Of a stretch of 64,000 nucleotides of DNA, positions 46,096-58,381 are shown in pieces; within the stretch, counting starts at the first letter, position 1; each line of letters opens with the position of its first letter. The stretch lies in the NCBI RefSeq assembly GCF_030272615.1, contig NC_081413.1, positions 165,722,580 to 165,786,579 of the forward strand. The letters are read 5' to 3'. Origin of the DNA: Cryptomeria japonica. Its lineage: Eukaryota > Streptophyta > Pinopsida > Cupressales > Cupressaceae. A program made the translations under genes and the position numbers. Below the pieces are notes generated by a model. That model was given only the letters and a program-made list of their open reading frames with translations, ran no database searches and was not told the DNA's origin.

Positions 46096-46225
46096 CTTCT
46101 TTGCAACTGAAAAATCTTTGGCAGGGTTTCCTTGTTTCTTGTCACCATCTGTACAATCTGGACAATAGAAATACTCCATAGCTTTTGCCTGTTCTGTATT
46201 TAGATTCATGCATGCTGGATGAAAC
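46096..46225 (-). CDS. host-gene exon encoding the C-terminal half of a PHD finger
   Basis: A 130-bp minus-strand exon with acceptor TTTGTAG at 46226-46232 and donor AAG|GTGTGT at 46094-46095. The first base completes a codon begun in the previous exon, consistent with TG|G for Trp before FHPACMNLNTEQAKAMEYF and YCPDCTDGDKK. This matches the second half of a PHD finger: aromatic-W-F-H-P-x-C ... CPxC, binding the second zinc and lining the histone H3 tail groove. The sequence resembles fingers of the H3K4me3-reading type (W-FHPAC...A...FYCPDC), as in plant BAH-PHD or KDM5-like proteins. Which family is not determinable from half a finger. The first half (CxxC...CxxC) must lie in an upstream exon, not found before 47905. 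No stops or degenerate residues are seen, so the gene may be functional. Confidence 0.7.
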
Positions 46226-47904
46226 CTACAAACAAAATGTTACTACAATCAGAAATAAAACTGCAATTCGAAAGACAAAGGATGAAATGTATCAAAAGAC
46301 TTGTAATACCTAAGACATTAGAACATCCCACAGATTTTTTTACCATATGAAAAGCACAGATGAAATCTAAATTAGTAAGACCATCAAGTATAGAAGTAGT
46401 TATAAAAACTAGATTCTGCTAAAAGTGAAAATATTGCGGACTAAACACAATAACATTGAAATTAGACAAAACCAATAAATCTTTAGTTGCATAAACAAAG
46501 TGAAATCTCTCAAGGAATATGTGTCTTTGTGACCACCTCTTTTCTATGCTTTATTTAAGTGCCATCGCCAAAATGCAAACTTAAACTTATCCTAGCAAGA
46601 AGATAGCAAAGCTCCTCTATGCAACAAAGCGTCATTTTGTAAAAACACTTGAGCTGGGTAAAAACCAACTAGTACCAAATATTTGCCAACTCCAATAGGC
46701 AATCAGAATTTCATGTCAAATTCAAACCAATGGACTTTGGATGCAGCCAACAATGGAATATTTTGGCCTTGCCATGTGAGATGCTCTTCCTACTAATACC
46801 ACCAGGTAAGTCGTCTTATTTGCTTTGTTTACAGGGTGCCTCTATTTGGAAGTTAACTACTCTTTATGTTTCTGCCGTAGGTTTGACCTAAGTGTTATCA
46901 ATCTACATCTAGGTTTTTCTTGAATTCTTTAATACAATCTATAATTATTGCATGCAGTACATCCACATATTGTAGTTTTCTCAGGCTGTGACATTTAGAT
47001 TCTCAAGCTGTTTCAAAATTAACCGACAATATAGTACCAGGGGAGCAGTAACATAACCTTTGATTGAACGTATTTGATAAATTCACCATGCATCATTTGA
47101 TTTAAAATATGCCTATTTGAAATTTTTCATGTATCTACAACATTGTTAAAGGACAGCAATAACATATAGTCCTTTATTTTGCCCCTTTATTGTGAATGGG
47201 TAGATAAAATTTCCAATGCACTTGTCAATCATTGTTTAGATCTCTAAGAATCGAATTTAGAACCATGAACATTTGACTTTCCATAGAATGATGGCCACTA
47301 TCAGCCAGCCACAAACAACCATTATTCTCAGTCCTACTAGGACAACAATCATCTTCCTGCACAATCTGATGACAAGTATGAAAATCAAGATCAACTCTTT
47401 TCTCACAAGATATCAGGTGATGTTCATTCAAATATAAAATTATCATTATCCGTCGCCTTTTTGAAACTGACACTAAAAAACCAATAGAAAAGTGTACAAA
47501 TAGACGTAAAAAGTTGAAAATGAATTTTGCTTGAAAGTGTGACTTCCCAATGATGGAGATTGTCAATCAGGAACTATCTTCCTACAGACTGGAGACAGAA
47601 TTCCCTATTCTCATCCTAGAAATTCCTGCTCTAGCATAAGATATGGCATCATGCGCTTTTGCAATTACTCTGTTAAGGCTTGCCTTCATGAGATTCTCCC
47701 ATATATCCTTGCTTCTTGTCATCAGATTCCTCAATGTTATCATTCATTAATGGCAAACCATGTCATTTGCCTCTTCTCATATCTAGTTTTGACATAGAGC
47801 TCATTTGTGGTTGAGTATTAGAATCACAAGCAGTTGGTTAATTGTACCTGCCTGGTGTAAAACTTGTGTCAAACTTCTAACATTTTCCAATTGATTTGGC
47901 AATC
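46226..47904. other. presumed intron sequence upstream of the PHD exon
   Basis: No certain exon. Two minus-strand open stretches, near 47260-47350 and 47590-47720, have protein-like composition and nearby AG/GT dinucleotides but no recognisable domain. Confidence 0.35.
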
Positions 47905-49272
47905 TGTAATGTCCCCAACCAGACACATGCAATATTTATTATATTTTTCTGATTTTATGAGACAAAATCAATCCAAACTGCAAGTAAACACACTGTTTAC
48001 AACTTTTGAACCCTTATTTCGCTGATGTAATCGAACAATAAACCCTAGGAGGATAAAATGCTTACTCCAGCAATATAAAACCCTTAAAAATTTATTCTAT
48101 TTTATTACAGCTGATCAGAAAGTACAAAGATAACAAAAGCAACAAACTATTTTTTTATTGATTTTAGCTGCTGTACGGCCTGGGACAGAGGCTCGGACTG
48201 CTGAAAAATGTCAGAATTGCTAGAAACTTCTATTTACTGATGGAAACTGCCACAAATATTATTTATGAATTTTCTTTGAAACCCTAGATGATATGGCAGC
48301 TGGCTGAAGATGTATGGCTGCCAGGTGAAGCCTGATTTGCCCTTGAAACCCTTGCAAAATTGCCAAAAATGCTGGTAAAAATCAGATTTGTCTTGGAAAC
48401 ACTGCCAATATATCAAAATACGATTTTAATATTTATCTCCATTTTGCTGATGAATGATGACTGAAATGATGCGAACAGCTGCTGGTATGACTGACCTAAT
48501 TTTCAAATTGACTTAATTTCTCCTCCCAATGTTGTGCTCAGCTAGGGATACCTCAGTACAGCTCTATATGATGCTCCAAAATTTATCAAAAATCTTAAGA
48601 TCAATATATAAATCCTTGAATATGCTTGGCCAATGAAATTATTGCTATGTGCTTGCAAAAACTACTGTTATGGCACTGTAGCAAACTCAAAATATCTCCA
48701 AATCCTCCACAGATTGGTACAACGGTGATTCCCAAATGGAATCACCCAAGATTGAAAACAAGGGTTTTAGTCCTTGATCCCAAATGTGGAATTCAAGCGG
48801 GTTTGAGAGTACAAATCCTCCACAAATCAACACAATTATGATTCCTATATGGAATCACTCAAGACTGGAAGCAAGGGTTTTAGTCCTTGATCCCAAATGA
48901 TGAATTCAAAAGGATTTTCATCCTCTCAAACCCTGATCAAACCAAAGGTTTTCGTCCTTGGATGCCATAGATTGAACAATCTAACCAAAATTTGAAAATT
49001 GGATGCAAGAGGATAACTCAAATGATCTTGAAATGAAATGAGATGCACTCCTTTTATAGTTGTCTTTTTCAGGCCCTCCACCTTATTTTTTATTTTCTTT
49101 TTATTATATTTTCCCTCCAAGTATTAAAAATACCTTTTATAGTTAGTTAAGTATTTTAAAAACACTTTTTAAATTTATTAAAATAATATTATTGTTGCCC
49201 CAAAAATAAAAGTGATCTGGCCCAACTTAAAAAATATTATTAATTATTTAATCCAGAAAAAGGGACATGACA
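47905..49272 (-). repeat. LTR, TGTAATGTCCC family (J)
   Basis: The block runs TGTAATGTCCCCAACC at 47905 to AGGGACATGACA at 49272, with complementary termini. Minus orientation is suggested by a TATA box (plus CTTTTATAG, 49051-49059) followed by GGAGTGCATCTC, paralleling the minus-strand LTR ending at 21542. Internally TCCTTGATCCCAAATG and GGAATCACTCAAGA-type words recur as a two-copy repeat (about 48720-48900). The flanks CAATC and ATTTT do not match, so the insertion has been altered or belongs to a larger element. Confidence 0.6.
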
Positions 49273-50029
49273 ATTTTCTGTATAAAACTGGTTCTATTAA
49301 GCCATGTGACGTCTCAAACCTTCTCCATGTATAAGATGTAATAATAACATAAGAACCCATTCCTCAAGCTCCGCATATGTAAATGCTACTAGTGTGATCG
49401 TCACATTCACAAAGGTCTCCTAGAAATATTTGTTGATCTTTAGTTGTCAACAATCTTTTGTAAATTGACTCATCAGAGTGAGGTACTGACAAAACTCACT
49501 CCAAACCTTCTAGATCAAAATTTTGTGTATCTAACCCATTCATAATGACAACACAAGTACAGGTCTTCCAGGAGAAATATATACAAATTTATTCTCAAAT
49601 AATTAATATTGATGATCTAAGCCACATATTCTGAGAGCAGCCAAAACACACATAATCTGGGATCAACCATTCTAATGGTACAAGACCTAATGTTTTCAGG
49701 GTTTTCTCAGCAAGGTTGACCACGCATAATCTCAGAGAATCATTTACACCAAAAATTTTGAGCCCCTTGTCAATAAGTATCCTCTCTTTAATGATAATCT
49801 CAATAAACATTCAAACCAACAAAATCCAATTTGTCCTGAAACATATAATAATTATAGTTTTTAACCTTTTTTCTACGAAATGTCTGTTATATTACATCAA
49901 AGAACATAATGATTACATTACATGGTAATACAATTACCTGAAGCTTGTGTCTCAAAAAGACTGTAAAAAAAGGACTGACCATAGCCAAAACAGGATATGT
50001 TAGATTTGACCAAATCATCAAGCAATCAA
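49273..50029. other. non-coding stretch, possible LINE 5' part
   Basis: A minus-strand 71-codon open frame at 49595-49810 has no recognised motif. LINE RT similarity begins only after about 50030. Confidence 0.35.
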
Positions 50030-51925
50030 TAGTGAGCTATTTTCACAATTTACGCAAAATAACTTGGATGGTTCAGATTTGGTACCTCAAAACAGGATCT
50101 TAGAAAGCATTCTGAAATTGATATCAGAGGAACAAAATAAGACGCTACTGGATGCCCTCAAGAAGGAAGAGACAAAGGAAGCAGCTTGGCAACTCCATCC
50201 TGACAAAGCCCTTGGCCATATAGGGTTCCCAGCAAGCTTTTTCCACAAATATTGGTACATTATACGAAAGGGAGTTTATGAGGCCATAGAAAATTCATGC
50301 TGAAAGGGTGAGTTTTGGATTAAGGCAAAAACAGGTTTTGAAGGGGCCCTGAAACCCTTTACAAAATGATTCTTAGAGGTATAGAATCAGAAAAAAACTT
50401 TCAAAACAAAACGGGCTGCAAAGATAAACATATAAAACAGCAGCCAAAGAGACAGCAGAAGCCCAGCCGGGCACAAAAAGACAGCAGAAAGACAAAGCCC
50501 AGACACAGACAGAGCCAGCAACAGAAAACCACCCAATTACATAAGGCTTCTGAGGGTCTCAGCGACCTCAGCCTCTAGGGCATTCATTTCTATAGTATTG
50601 ATACCTAAGAAGGAGCAAGCACTTTTGTTGGAGGATTTCTGACCTATATCTTCATGCAATACAATCTATAAGATCTTGACAAAGGCAGTGGCTAACAAAC
50701 TCGAGAATACTCCCTAAGATAATAGCATAGCAACAAATAGGTTTTTATCTTGTAAGATCAATCTTAGATGGGGTCATTATAGCCCAGGAAGCTATACATT
50801 CAACATGACATACTGGGAAGCAGCAAATGTTAGTTGAACTAGACATTGAAAATGCTTACAATAGAGTGGATTGGAGATTCTTATTTGATGTATTGAAGGA
50901 CTTTTGGCTTTGACACAAACTGAATGAATTCGATCTTCAACTACATTGCCTGCCCAAGGTACTCAATTTTGGTTAATCGTTCCCCGAAAGGTTTTTTTGA
51001 AGTATCCAGAGATCTAAGGCAAGGGGATCCATTATATCCTTTCCTTTTTGTTTTAATGGTTGATACTTTGGGTAGGTCAAATAGTCAAGCAAGAAGAGAG
51101 GGCAGAATAGAAGGAATTCAAATTACAAGCAATTTCCCAACTGTTTCAAATCAATAGATTGTTGATGACACTATGTTGATTGGAGCAATATAGATGAAAG
51201 AGACCAAACAAATGAAAGAAATTTTGGAGACATATACTCGAATGATGATAAGTTGAAGGTTTTTTTCAAAAAACAGAATATTTTAAGAGTTCTAAATTTC
51301 AAAGCAGGCAATTACCCAAATACATATCTTGGACTCCCTTTGGCAGCAAGATGAAGAACGACCAAACTTTGGGATCCTTTCCTAAACATAGTTTCAAACA
51401 AGGTGGGGACATGGAAGGCAAGTTGGCTTTCTTGGGCATGCAGAATAGCTATGCTGAAGGCAATTATATCAACCCTTCCAATTTACTTAGCATCATATTT
51501 GGCCATGTCGAGTGGTATAGGCCAAAAGGTGAATCAAGCAATGAGGAAATTCTTTTGGCAAGGCTTGTCCGACAAAGATAAACTAGCACTCATAGCATGG
51601 GATAAAGTATGCAAACCAAAAAAGGATGGTGTAGGATTAAAAAGACAGATGTCTCAATCAGGGCTCTAGAAGCAAAGTCGGTATGGAAAATGTTCAAAAA
51701 ACCTAATTCCAAATGAACCAAAATACTTCAACAATGTGGAGCCCCCTAGAATCTTTATGATGAAAAGGCTTCCCCATGGGTTTGGATTGTGAAACTTCAT
51801 GAGTAGTTGTAGGGCAATCATCATAGATAATCTAACTTGGAATATACATGATGGTGCATTAGCCCTATTCTAGGAAGAGTATGGGGGGTTTTCCACCTTT
51901 GAACAGGATAATGAACTTTAGAAAT
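50030..51925 (+). pseudogene. LINE (L1-like) reverse transcriptase, 5' part, interrupted
   Basis: Decayed plus-strand non-LTR RT. Blocks in order: AAWQLHPDKALGHIGFPASF and FHKYW (RT start), LIPKKEQALLLEDF and TIYKILTKAVANKLE, SILVNRSPKGFFEVSRDL then RQGDPLYPFLFVLM, and the post-RT region ASWLSWACRIAMLKAIIS, MRKFFWQGLSDKDKLALIAW, DKVCKPKKDGVGLK. It ends with GGFPPLNRIMNFRN at 51925, where an LTR element starts. The catalytic DD block is hard to read (VDDTMLIGA-like near 51165). A GC-richer block at about 50330-50580 interrupts the RT. The 3' continuation is at 60842. Confidence 0.85.
50330..50580 (+). other. foreign insert inside LINE RT, Gln/Lys-rich open frame
   Basis: The LINE frame reads GEFW up to 50320 and resumes FISIVLIPKKEQ at about 50588. 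The intervening 250 bp (open as 50366-50578) is rich in CAGCAG, AAAGACAGC and CACAGACAG words and would encode QQPKRQQKPSRAQKDSRKTK, unlike any LINE. No target duplication was located. It could be a captured fragment or a short retrosequence. Confidence 0.5.
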
Positions 51926-53470
51926 TGTTGATCCCTAAAAGGCTTGCGCCTTAGTAAGGACAATTTGAAAGTTTCACAAATATGGGACTAGGACAATTTG
52001 CGATCTGTGAAACGACCTCTTAGAAGTTGGCTCTTCGTATTTGGAGAAAAGGAAAGGGAAGGAGGAAAAACATGAAAGACAGCTAAACTAAGGTGAATCA
52101 CTAATGCAAATATTTTACAACACTTTAAAGCCCCCTTTTTATGAGAATCATAAAGAAATATTAGTTCCCTGGAATGAGCACATCACACCACAGCCCTTCA
52201 TTGATGAGAGGAGCATGGAATGCACAAAGTTTCATAGACATAGGGCATAACATTCAAATCACCTCATGCGAAGCATTGCCAAGGCTCAATAGAAACGGCT
52301 AAATCCTTCAAGATTTTCACAATAATTAACCATTCTTAAACATCATTTATAAAAAGCATATCTAATTCCAAACCTGAGGAAAATGGAAGAGGGAAAAGTC
52401 TCACATGATCCATAATTCGCATACTCACCAAGAAATAGAAAAGCTGAATTGAGCATATAGTAGCTACCTCTTAATCAAAATAACACAAGGCATGTTAACC
52501 TAGATAAAACAAGCAAAGGCATAGTCCAACACCTTATCTAAGAACAAACATGCTAAGGCCTAATCACAGATGCAAAGCTCAAAGAAATATTATTCATTGT
52601 TGTTAGGAGAATTCAAACTATTGAATGAGCAATTTTCAGAACCCATAATACATAATGCCCGCAAGCTTAAATAGAATTCCTTTCCCTTATCAAAAAAGCT
52701 TTTGGCAACTCATCTTCTACCTGCATATCTGCCAAATGTTAACCTTATCGTGACGACCATTGCATCAACTTCTGCACGAAGGATTTTTTAATTATTGCCC
52801 CTCTTCAAACATATGGCATGAGCACCACCTAGATTTCTCATGATTTTAAAATAGTTTGGGCAAAGAATTTCTTTCTCTATTTCCAACGCCTACTTCTTGC
52901 TTCAGTCACACAGTGTGTCTAAATTCATTCTTGCCTTCATCGGCCAATGGTGTGCTTGCATTTCCCTTTGTGCTCAAGTTTTTCTAAATGCTCCTCGACA
53001 AATGGTGCCTTCCTCTAGCACCTAAAAAGTTGCGTATAAGCTAGCTAAGCCCATAGGTGCTCTGGACACACAACATCTAGGCGGGAATATTTGAGCGATC
53101 CTTCTTGACTTAACTTTAAACTTCCATGGAGCCCCCACGTCTTGTTTTCGACATGGATGTTATTGGCAAGATGAGGCATTCCAAAAACAAGGAAACACAT
53201 GGCACAATAGTGGGGTTCTTAAGGACTCCTCTTTTGTTCCTACTTCGATTCCACGCGAAGCCTCCACGTATAGCATTCTACCTTGAAGTTTACTTGAGCT
53301 AAGGAGTCTTTGAAGAGGGCATGGGAAACTTCCATGGAAAGCTTGTGACTCTTTATGCAAATGAGAAAATTATAGACCACACATTTGGAGTGGAGTGCAA
53401 AGAGAGAGCGCGACCATTGTTGTTGAAATCGAAGCTCGACAAGATCTAGCTACGGATAGAATCTATATCT
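51926..53470 (-). repeat. 3' LTR of nested element K (left copy)
   Basis: Direct repeat of 59333-60841. Both contain CCCTAAAAGGCT, GGACTAGGAC, GGAGGAAAAACATGAAAGAC, CTGGAATGAGCACATCA and end near GGAGTGGAGTGCAAAGAGAG...AGAATCTA. Divergence between copies is high (roughly one base in seven or eight by eye, plus indels), so the insertion is old. It starts exactly where LINE homology stops. The right end near 53470 is where the two copies cease to match. Confidence 0.75.
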
Positions 53471-56400
53471 TTTGGCATCTCATAAGGGATCTTCACTTGC
53501 AAAGGATAGACCCAAAAATTCTAGCTTCGGAGTGCATTTTTGAATTATCTTTGACGACTCATTGCAGATTTCTCAAATCGATAGTCAATGATGACTCAGG
53601 AAAGACCTGAGCATTAATCTTAATGCATTGCTTCCTCTCAAAACACTAGCCATTGATAGGCGATCCATGGCTTTGCCTATATTGGTACTCCACTCGCTCC
53701 TACTTCAATTTAACCTCCTGAAATCTACAGGCAAGAATTTCAAAAATTATAATATCAATCGTTTAAATTAAGCACAAGCCTAACAGGCCTAATAGCATAG
53801 TCGGCATGAGAAGACGCAACCTACAAATACAAACTAAAATACATCATAGGCAAGGAGGAGATCAAATAAAACCTTCCTTGGAGAAGATCACCACATTTCT
53901 AAAAACACTCACGAGACGGCACAAAGCAGACAGGTTAAAGTACCAGGAACTAGCAACACAAAAGACCACAAAACAAATGGTGGCTGGCTCGAGTGAATGG
54001 AAGACACATTCGGCAACAAATTCCAACAGTTCTCAGTAAGGGATAAGATGATGTCCTAATTTCAACAAAATGACCCGAAGTTCATTAAGGACAATGCAAA
54101 GGATTCCTGCCTTTAGGAGAAAAATAAGAAATTAATGCATTAAGGTCTCTAATTTATAATAAAAAAATTGGAACAACCTACCAAAGATAAAAATTCTCCA
54201 CATAAGAAATTTATACCACAAAGAGTTAGGGCACCAAAAGTGGAGGTCCAATCATTCGTGTGTGCATTGTGTTTCGCTCTTTACCCTTTCCACAAGGTGA
54301 AATAGAAAGGAAGACACATTTGCATTGAGCTACATAGTTGGGTTATGCCTCACAGCCAACCAGATAAAGCCTTGCTCCCAGACAGGTGTCCATAGCCCCA
54401 ACAAGGATATCGCTTTGGTTTCCGACGAACATAGCTCTATTGCCAGCTAGGTGTCCATGCCCAATAGAGTTATTCGCATCACTTGGGTATAGAAAGATTT
54501 AACTTGTACTTTATGTCCTTGGAGCTTTTGCTCATTCATATTTCATCTTAATTCTGATGATAATAAAACCAGGTTCCCAAGTTAGAAACCAAAGTGGTAG
54601 CAAGGGTAACCTTTAGATTTTTCACTTAAAGAGGACACATACCCCTGCAATATTTCACATCAAGGAAATATTTTTTATGTCATCATGAATGAACTTATGG
54701 ACGCCACTGCAAACCAACAACATGACTAGCAATGGAATGAGCATTCCTGACATGATAATTAGAATCTTTAAGAGCCAAATCTTATGTCATAAATAGGACA
54801 ATAAATGCAATAATGTTTTACTTAACTTGAAAAGGCAAGTCACTTCTATACAAACCCTGCTATCATATAAAGGGACATTTAAAATTAAATGCTTATTGAA
54901 TACGGAATGTATTGAGTGTGTCGCCCTAGCACCTCTAAACTTGTTATGTGGAATGATCACTCACCACAAAATGCAAGCACATAGCTGTTCGCACGTGCAC
55001 AGGGAGCAAGAACTCTCTATAAAAGGCAATTACCCTACTAATTAAATCATTCTAAACTTAGAAATTAAGCCAACGTAGTAAAGAGCATTAGCATAATTTG
55101 CAAGCTTAGGTAGAGATGGAAACCCCAATTAGTCTGACTGCCTGTAAGGTATAGTGAGCATTCTTAGGATTTATCACAAACCTGCGACTAGAATGCTTGA
55201 TTAAGACTAACAATGACTCAATGTTTGTTGTTGTTAAGTGGATCTTAGGAGAAGATTTTTTGGTCAGTGAAGATCGCTACCGGATGAATAATCTCACTTT
55301 ATGGGCTCCTTGCTTGACCTAGAGGCACTGAAAGATGAAATTGCAAAGAATTCAAGATTTGTTTGGAAATGAATATACTAGTGGGTTGGACAAGGTTCTC
55401 GTGGTGGCACAATATGGGGTTGGCATCCTCACTACAACTGACCTGAAGGCATACGTATAGAAGGATGCAGTGGTGCCACAGCTACCTTTTGTGGCCAATT
55501 TCAAGACCTGCTCCATTGGGGAGCATCGAGACTACTCTAGCCATGCATATGCGTTTCTCAAAAAAGGCGACCGAATAGTAGCCCGACTTCAATGCGGAAT
55601 GGCTAGAGGATTTTCAATTCCTAGTGAACAACTGGGAGCTAGATAGTGATGATAATTTGTTGAGTGAGAGGGTCGTGTTGGAAACAAAGGAAGACATCGA
55701 AGACAAGGACGATGGAGGAGACAACCCCCAAATGTGATGATTATAGCTCAATACCGCCTTGTGCCTAAATCAAGGTCTTTTTCTTTTTTGCTTTAAAACA
55801 AATATCAAGACAATTTTGCAAATCTAGGAGAGCCCATTTTTAAATTTTACACAACAACATTAAGGGTCAAAAGCATATACATACACTTGTACAAATTTAG
55901 CATATAAATGAATAAATATACATTGCTTCCAATATTTTGAATCTTTTGCAATTATTGTCTGATATTTACACATGAATTTTAGTGGTGTTTATTTTTTTCT
56001 TGCAAAGTTTTTCTTCCAACATGTTTAAAATGAACTTTAAATTTAAACAATATTTGCAATGGCAATTTTACTTTATAATGCTTAAGCATGAAAGAATAAC
56101 ACTAATATCATTAAGAGAAAACATTACCTCTAAATTAAAATGCAAAATTCAACATTCAGCATGCATCAATTTAAGTTATGGCCTCCAACCACTGCATACA
56201 AAAAAAGATGACGAGTAGAGTGTACCTGTTAGTCAGGCGATATGAAGGAATGAATTGAAACACCTACATTCAAACCTTGGCATGTTGTGTCCTTGGATAG
56301 TGCCCACGAGAAAGCACCAAAACACAAAGAAACTTATGTTGCAGACATTTAATAAATACGGTGTTGCTTCTATGATGAGGGACCATGCTAGCTGATAGTT

Positions 56401-56632
56401 CTAAAAACTTTGAGTGTGAGGCATTCTGAGGATCAAAGCTTGTGCACAACAACACTTAAAGGAAAACTTAAGAGGCTAAACAAAGCTACCCTTAAAGGCA
56501 AGAGTACGTGCAGTAACACCTCTTGGAGAGAAATAAACAACAAACTAATTCTGCCCTGGCCTAAACTACTCAAAAAATCGATGGGCTAAACAAAGTCATT
56601 AACCAATTTTTTGAAATAACTTCCCTTCGTGC
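53471..56632. other. internal region of element K, no recognised domain
   Basis: No RT, integrase or protease motif was seen on either strand. On the plus strand, an open stretch ends at 55735 with DFNAEWLEDFQFLVNNWEL and an acidic tail KEDIEDKDDGGDNPQM; it reads like a protein C-terminus but lies opposite to the element's orientation and has stops upstream. It might be captured host sequence or an antisense ORF. Confidence 0.4.
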
Positions 56633-57234
56633 CTAATTTATGGTATTTCGTAAGGCTTTGGACAAAGTATAGCGGAAAAGGGAATGGTAGGCAACTTGCA
56701 AATTGCTGAACTCTTCCCACACACCAGAGACCATAAGGTTTGTCCATTTGTCAATACTATCTTCTAGTAGCGGGAGGGGGAAAACTTTTTCCTTGAGAAG
56801 CTCATCTTCATATTTCGAAGTGAACATGACCAAAGGAGAGTGGCAATTCCCTTGTTGGGCTAGATGTGGAATAGCGCATCCTCCAAAAGGTACCGAATGA
56901 GAAAGCGTGGGATCATGGCTATATTCTACTCTCTCTGTATTTTGCCTTTCTGCATAGTTTGTGCTTCTTGACTCTTCTAATGCTACGAGGTTGAAGTCCC
57001 TTTGTTGTTTCTCATAATTTCCTGTCTTATGAGGTAGGATTTTACGCTCTATCGTTGAGCAGAAAAGTTTGAATTCATCCCAGAATTGAGCTTCATCTAT
57101 CTCTTCTTTGCTTTCTTCCCAAATAGAGAGATCTTTCACTTCACAAAGATTTTCTAAAGAATTAGAAACAACCTCACCTTCTTCCTTTATGCTTGCTTTG
57201 ATCTCGGATCTACTGTCATAAACCAAGTGTTCGC
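56633..57234 (-). pseudogene. gag-like ORF of element K, C-terminal part
   Basis: Open minus-strand frame from the solo LTR junction (57234) to a stop at 56633, about 200 codons: HLVYDSRSEIKASIKEEGE, SLENLCEVKDLSIWEESKEE, FWDEFKLFCSTIERKILP, NYEKQQRDFNLVALEESRS, EDELLKEKVFPLPLLEDSI and DKWTNLMVSGVWEEFSNLQ. It is acidic and helical, with no zinc knuckle or enzyme motif. The segment upstream of 57234 in the same frame is solo LTR sequence, so a start at 57463 would be spurious. The true N-terminal continuation is beyond the solo LTR, at 58387 and above. The function is unknown; it is called gag-like from its position after the primer site. Confidence 0.6.
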
Positions 57235-58381
57235 TGATGAATACTAAGAGGGGGGGGTGAATTAGTATACCGAAAAACACTGTATTTAAATACTTAAACA
57301 GTCTAGTGATAAACCAGTAGAACAGTTTAACAGACAAACCGGTTAACACACATGCAAACCAAAATGCAAATAAGACATTCACCCACAGGAGCAATAACAC
57401 CATAACACAAGATATTTGACGTGGAAACCCAAATGGGAAAAACCACAGTGAGATCAAACTCACAAGTAACTATCTGCAAAATAGAAACCAGACCGGTTAA
57501 GGTCATACAATATTCTTTACCAGAACAAATCCTGCTAGGAATCTCAATATCTGTTAGGAGATAAGTCCGATCAAAGACTACCTTGCTAGAGGATTTTAGA
57601 TCCACAGATGTAAACCACATTGTTAGAGGATTTTACAAAGGCTACTCTGAGCCTACCCAGTTAAGGGCTTCAGACTTGTCAAAGATGTGAGTAATCAACA
57701 AGTGAATGCTCTAGCAAATGGCACAAGTTGCTTGATTAGATCCATTATGGCTCGTAGCTAATGCATTTCAGCATTACTTCAGTCTTCAATAACTCTCACT
57801 TAGTTACAGCTCACAAAAACTTGATCTTCTCAGTTAAGATCGTACTTACAAAAACTCATCAACCACCTTAAACCCTAGCAACTCCCTAAAACCCTAGACA
57901 TGATGTCCTTATAAAGGAATCTGATTTCATGTCGGTCCAATAGGTTTACAATCCAATTTCCTAGGTTCAATGAATCTAGACATACTTGGTAACACGACAC
58001 AAAAAGCACCGCCAGAGTGTCGGCACCGTCAAACAATCGGTTGATGGTAACTCGTCACAAAATGTCGGTAACTCATCACAAAGTATTACCGGTTCATACA
58101 AAATACCGGTTGTTAGTTTGACAAAAATGAAGACTGGGAAATATGTGTTTTGCCGCTTTGATCCCTCGTACCGCTTGAGATCCACGAACCACTTGGGGTC
58201 AACATACCGCTTCAGACCGGTAAACACATTCTGCAAAACACCGATAGTCTAAAGACTATAATACATCATACCGGTTGGAACAAATTCCGGTTGAGCTTTA
58301 ACTCATACATATAAGAATGATCTCAATGCAAGTGTGTGTCCATCAATGACAATCACAACATAATCATCAAAAATGCCAACA
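57235..58381 (-). mobile_element. solo LTR (1147 bp) with perfect TTCGC target duplication
   Basis: On the minus strand it begins TGTTGGCATTTTTGATGATT and ends CCCCCCCCTCTTAGTATTCA then TCA, i.e. TG...CA. The 5-bp direct repeat TTCGC flanks it at 57230-57234 and 58382-58386. No internal domain or second LTR is present, so it is a solo LTR left by LTR-LTR recombination. It belongs to the same family as LTR E (35801-37457). Several ACCGGTT words recur within it (for example 57498, 58087, 58107, 58272). Confidence 0.92.

Noticed and set aside
47222-47720. Possible extra exons of the PHD gene (CCPSRTENNGCLWLADSGHH; LMKASLNRVIAKAHDAISYA)
   Set aside because: Protein-like, with AG/GT nearby, but frames, borders and family are all uncertain.
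57235-57463. N-terminal hydrophobic extension of the 276-codon minus ORF, resembling a membrane protein
   Set aside because: It lies wholly inside the solo LTR; the target duplication shows the frame was joined by insertion.
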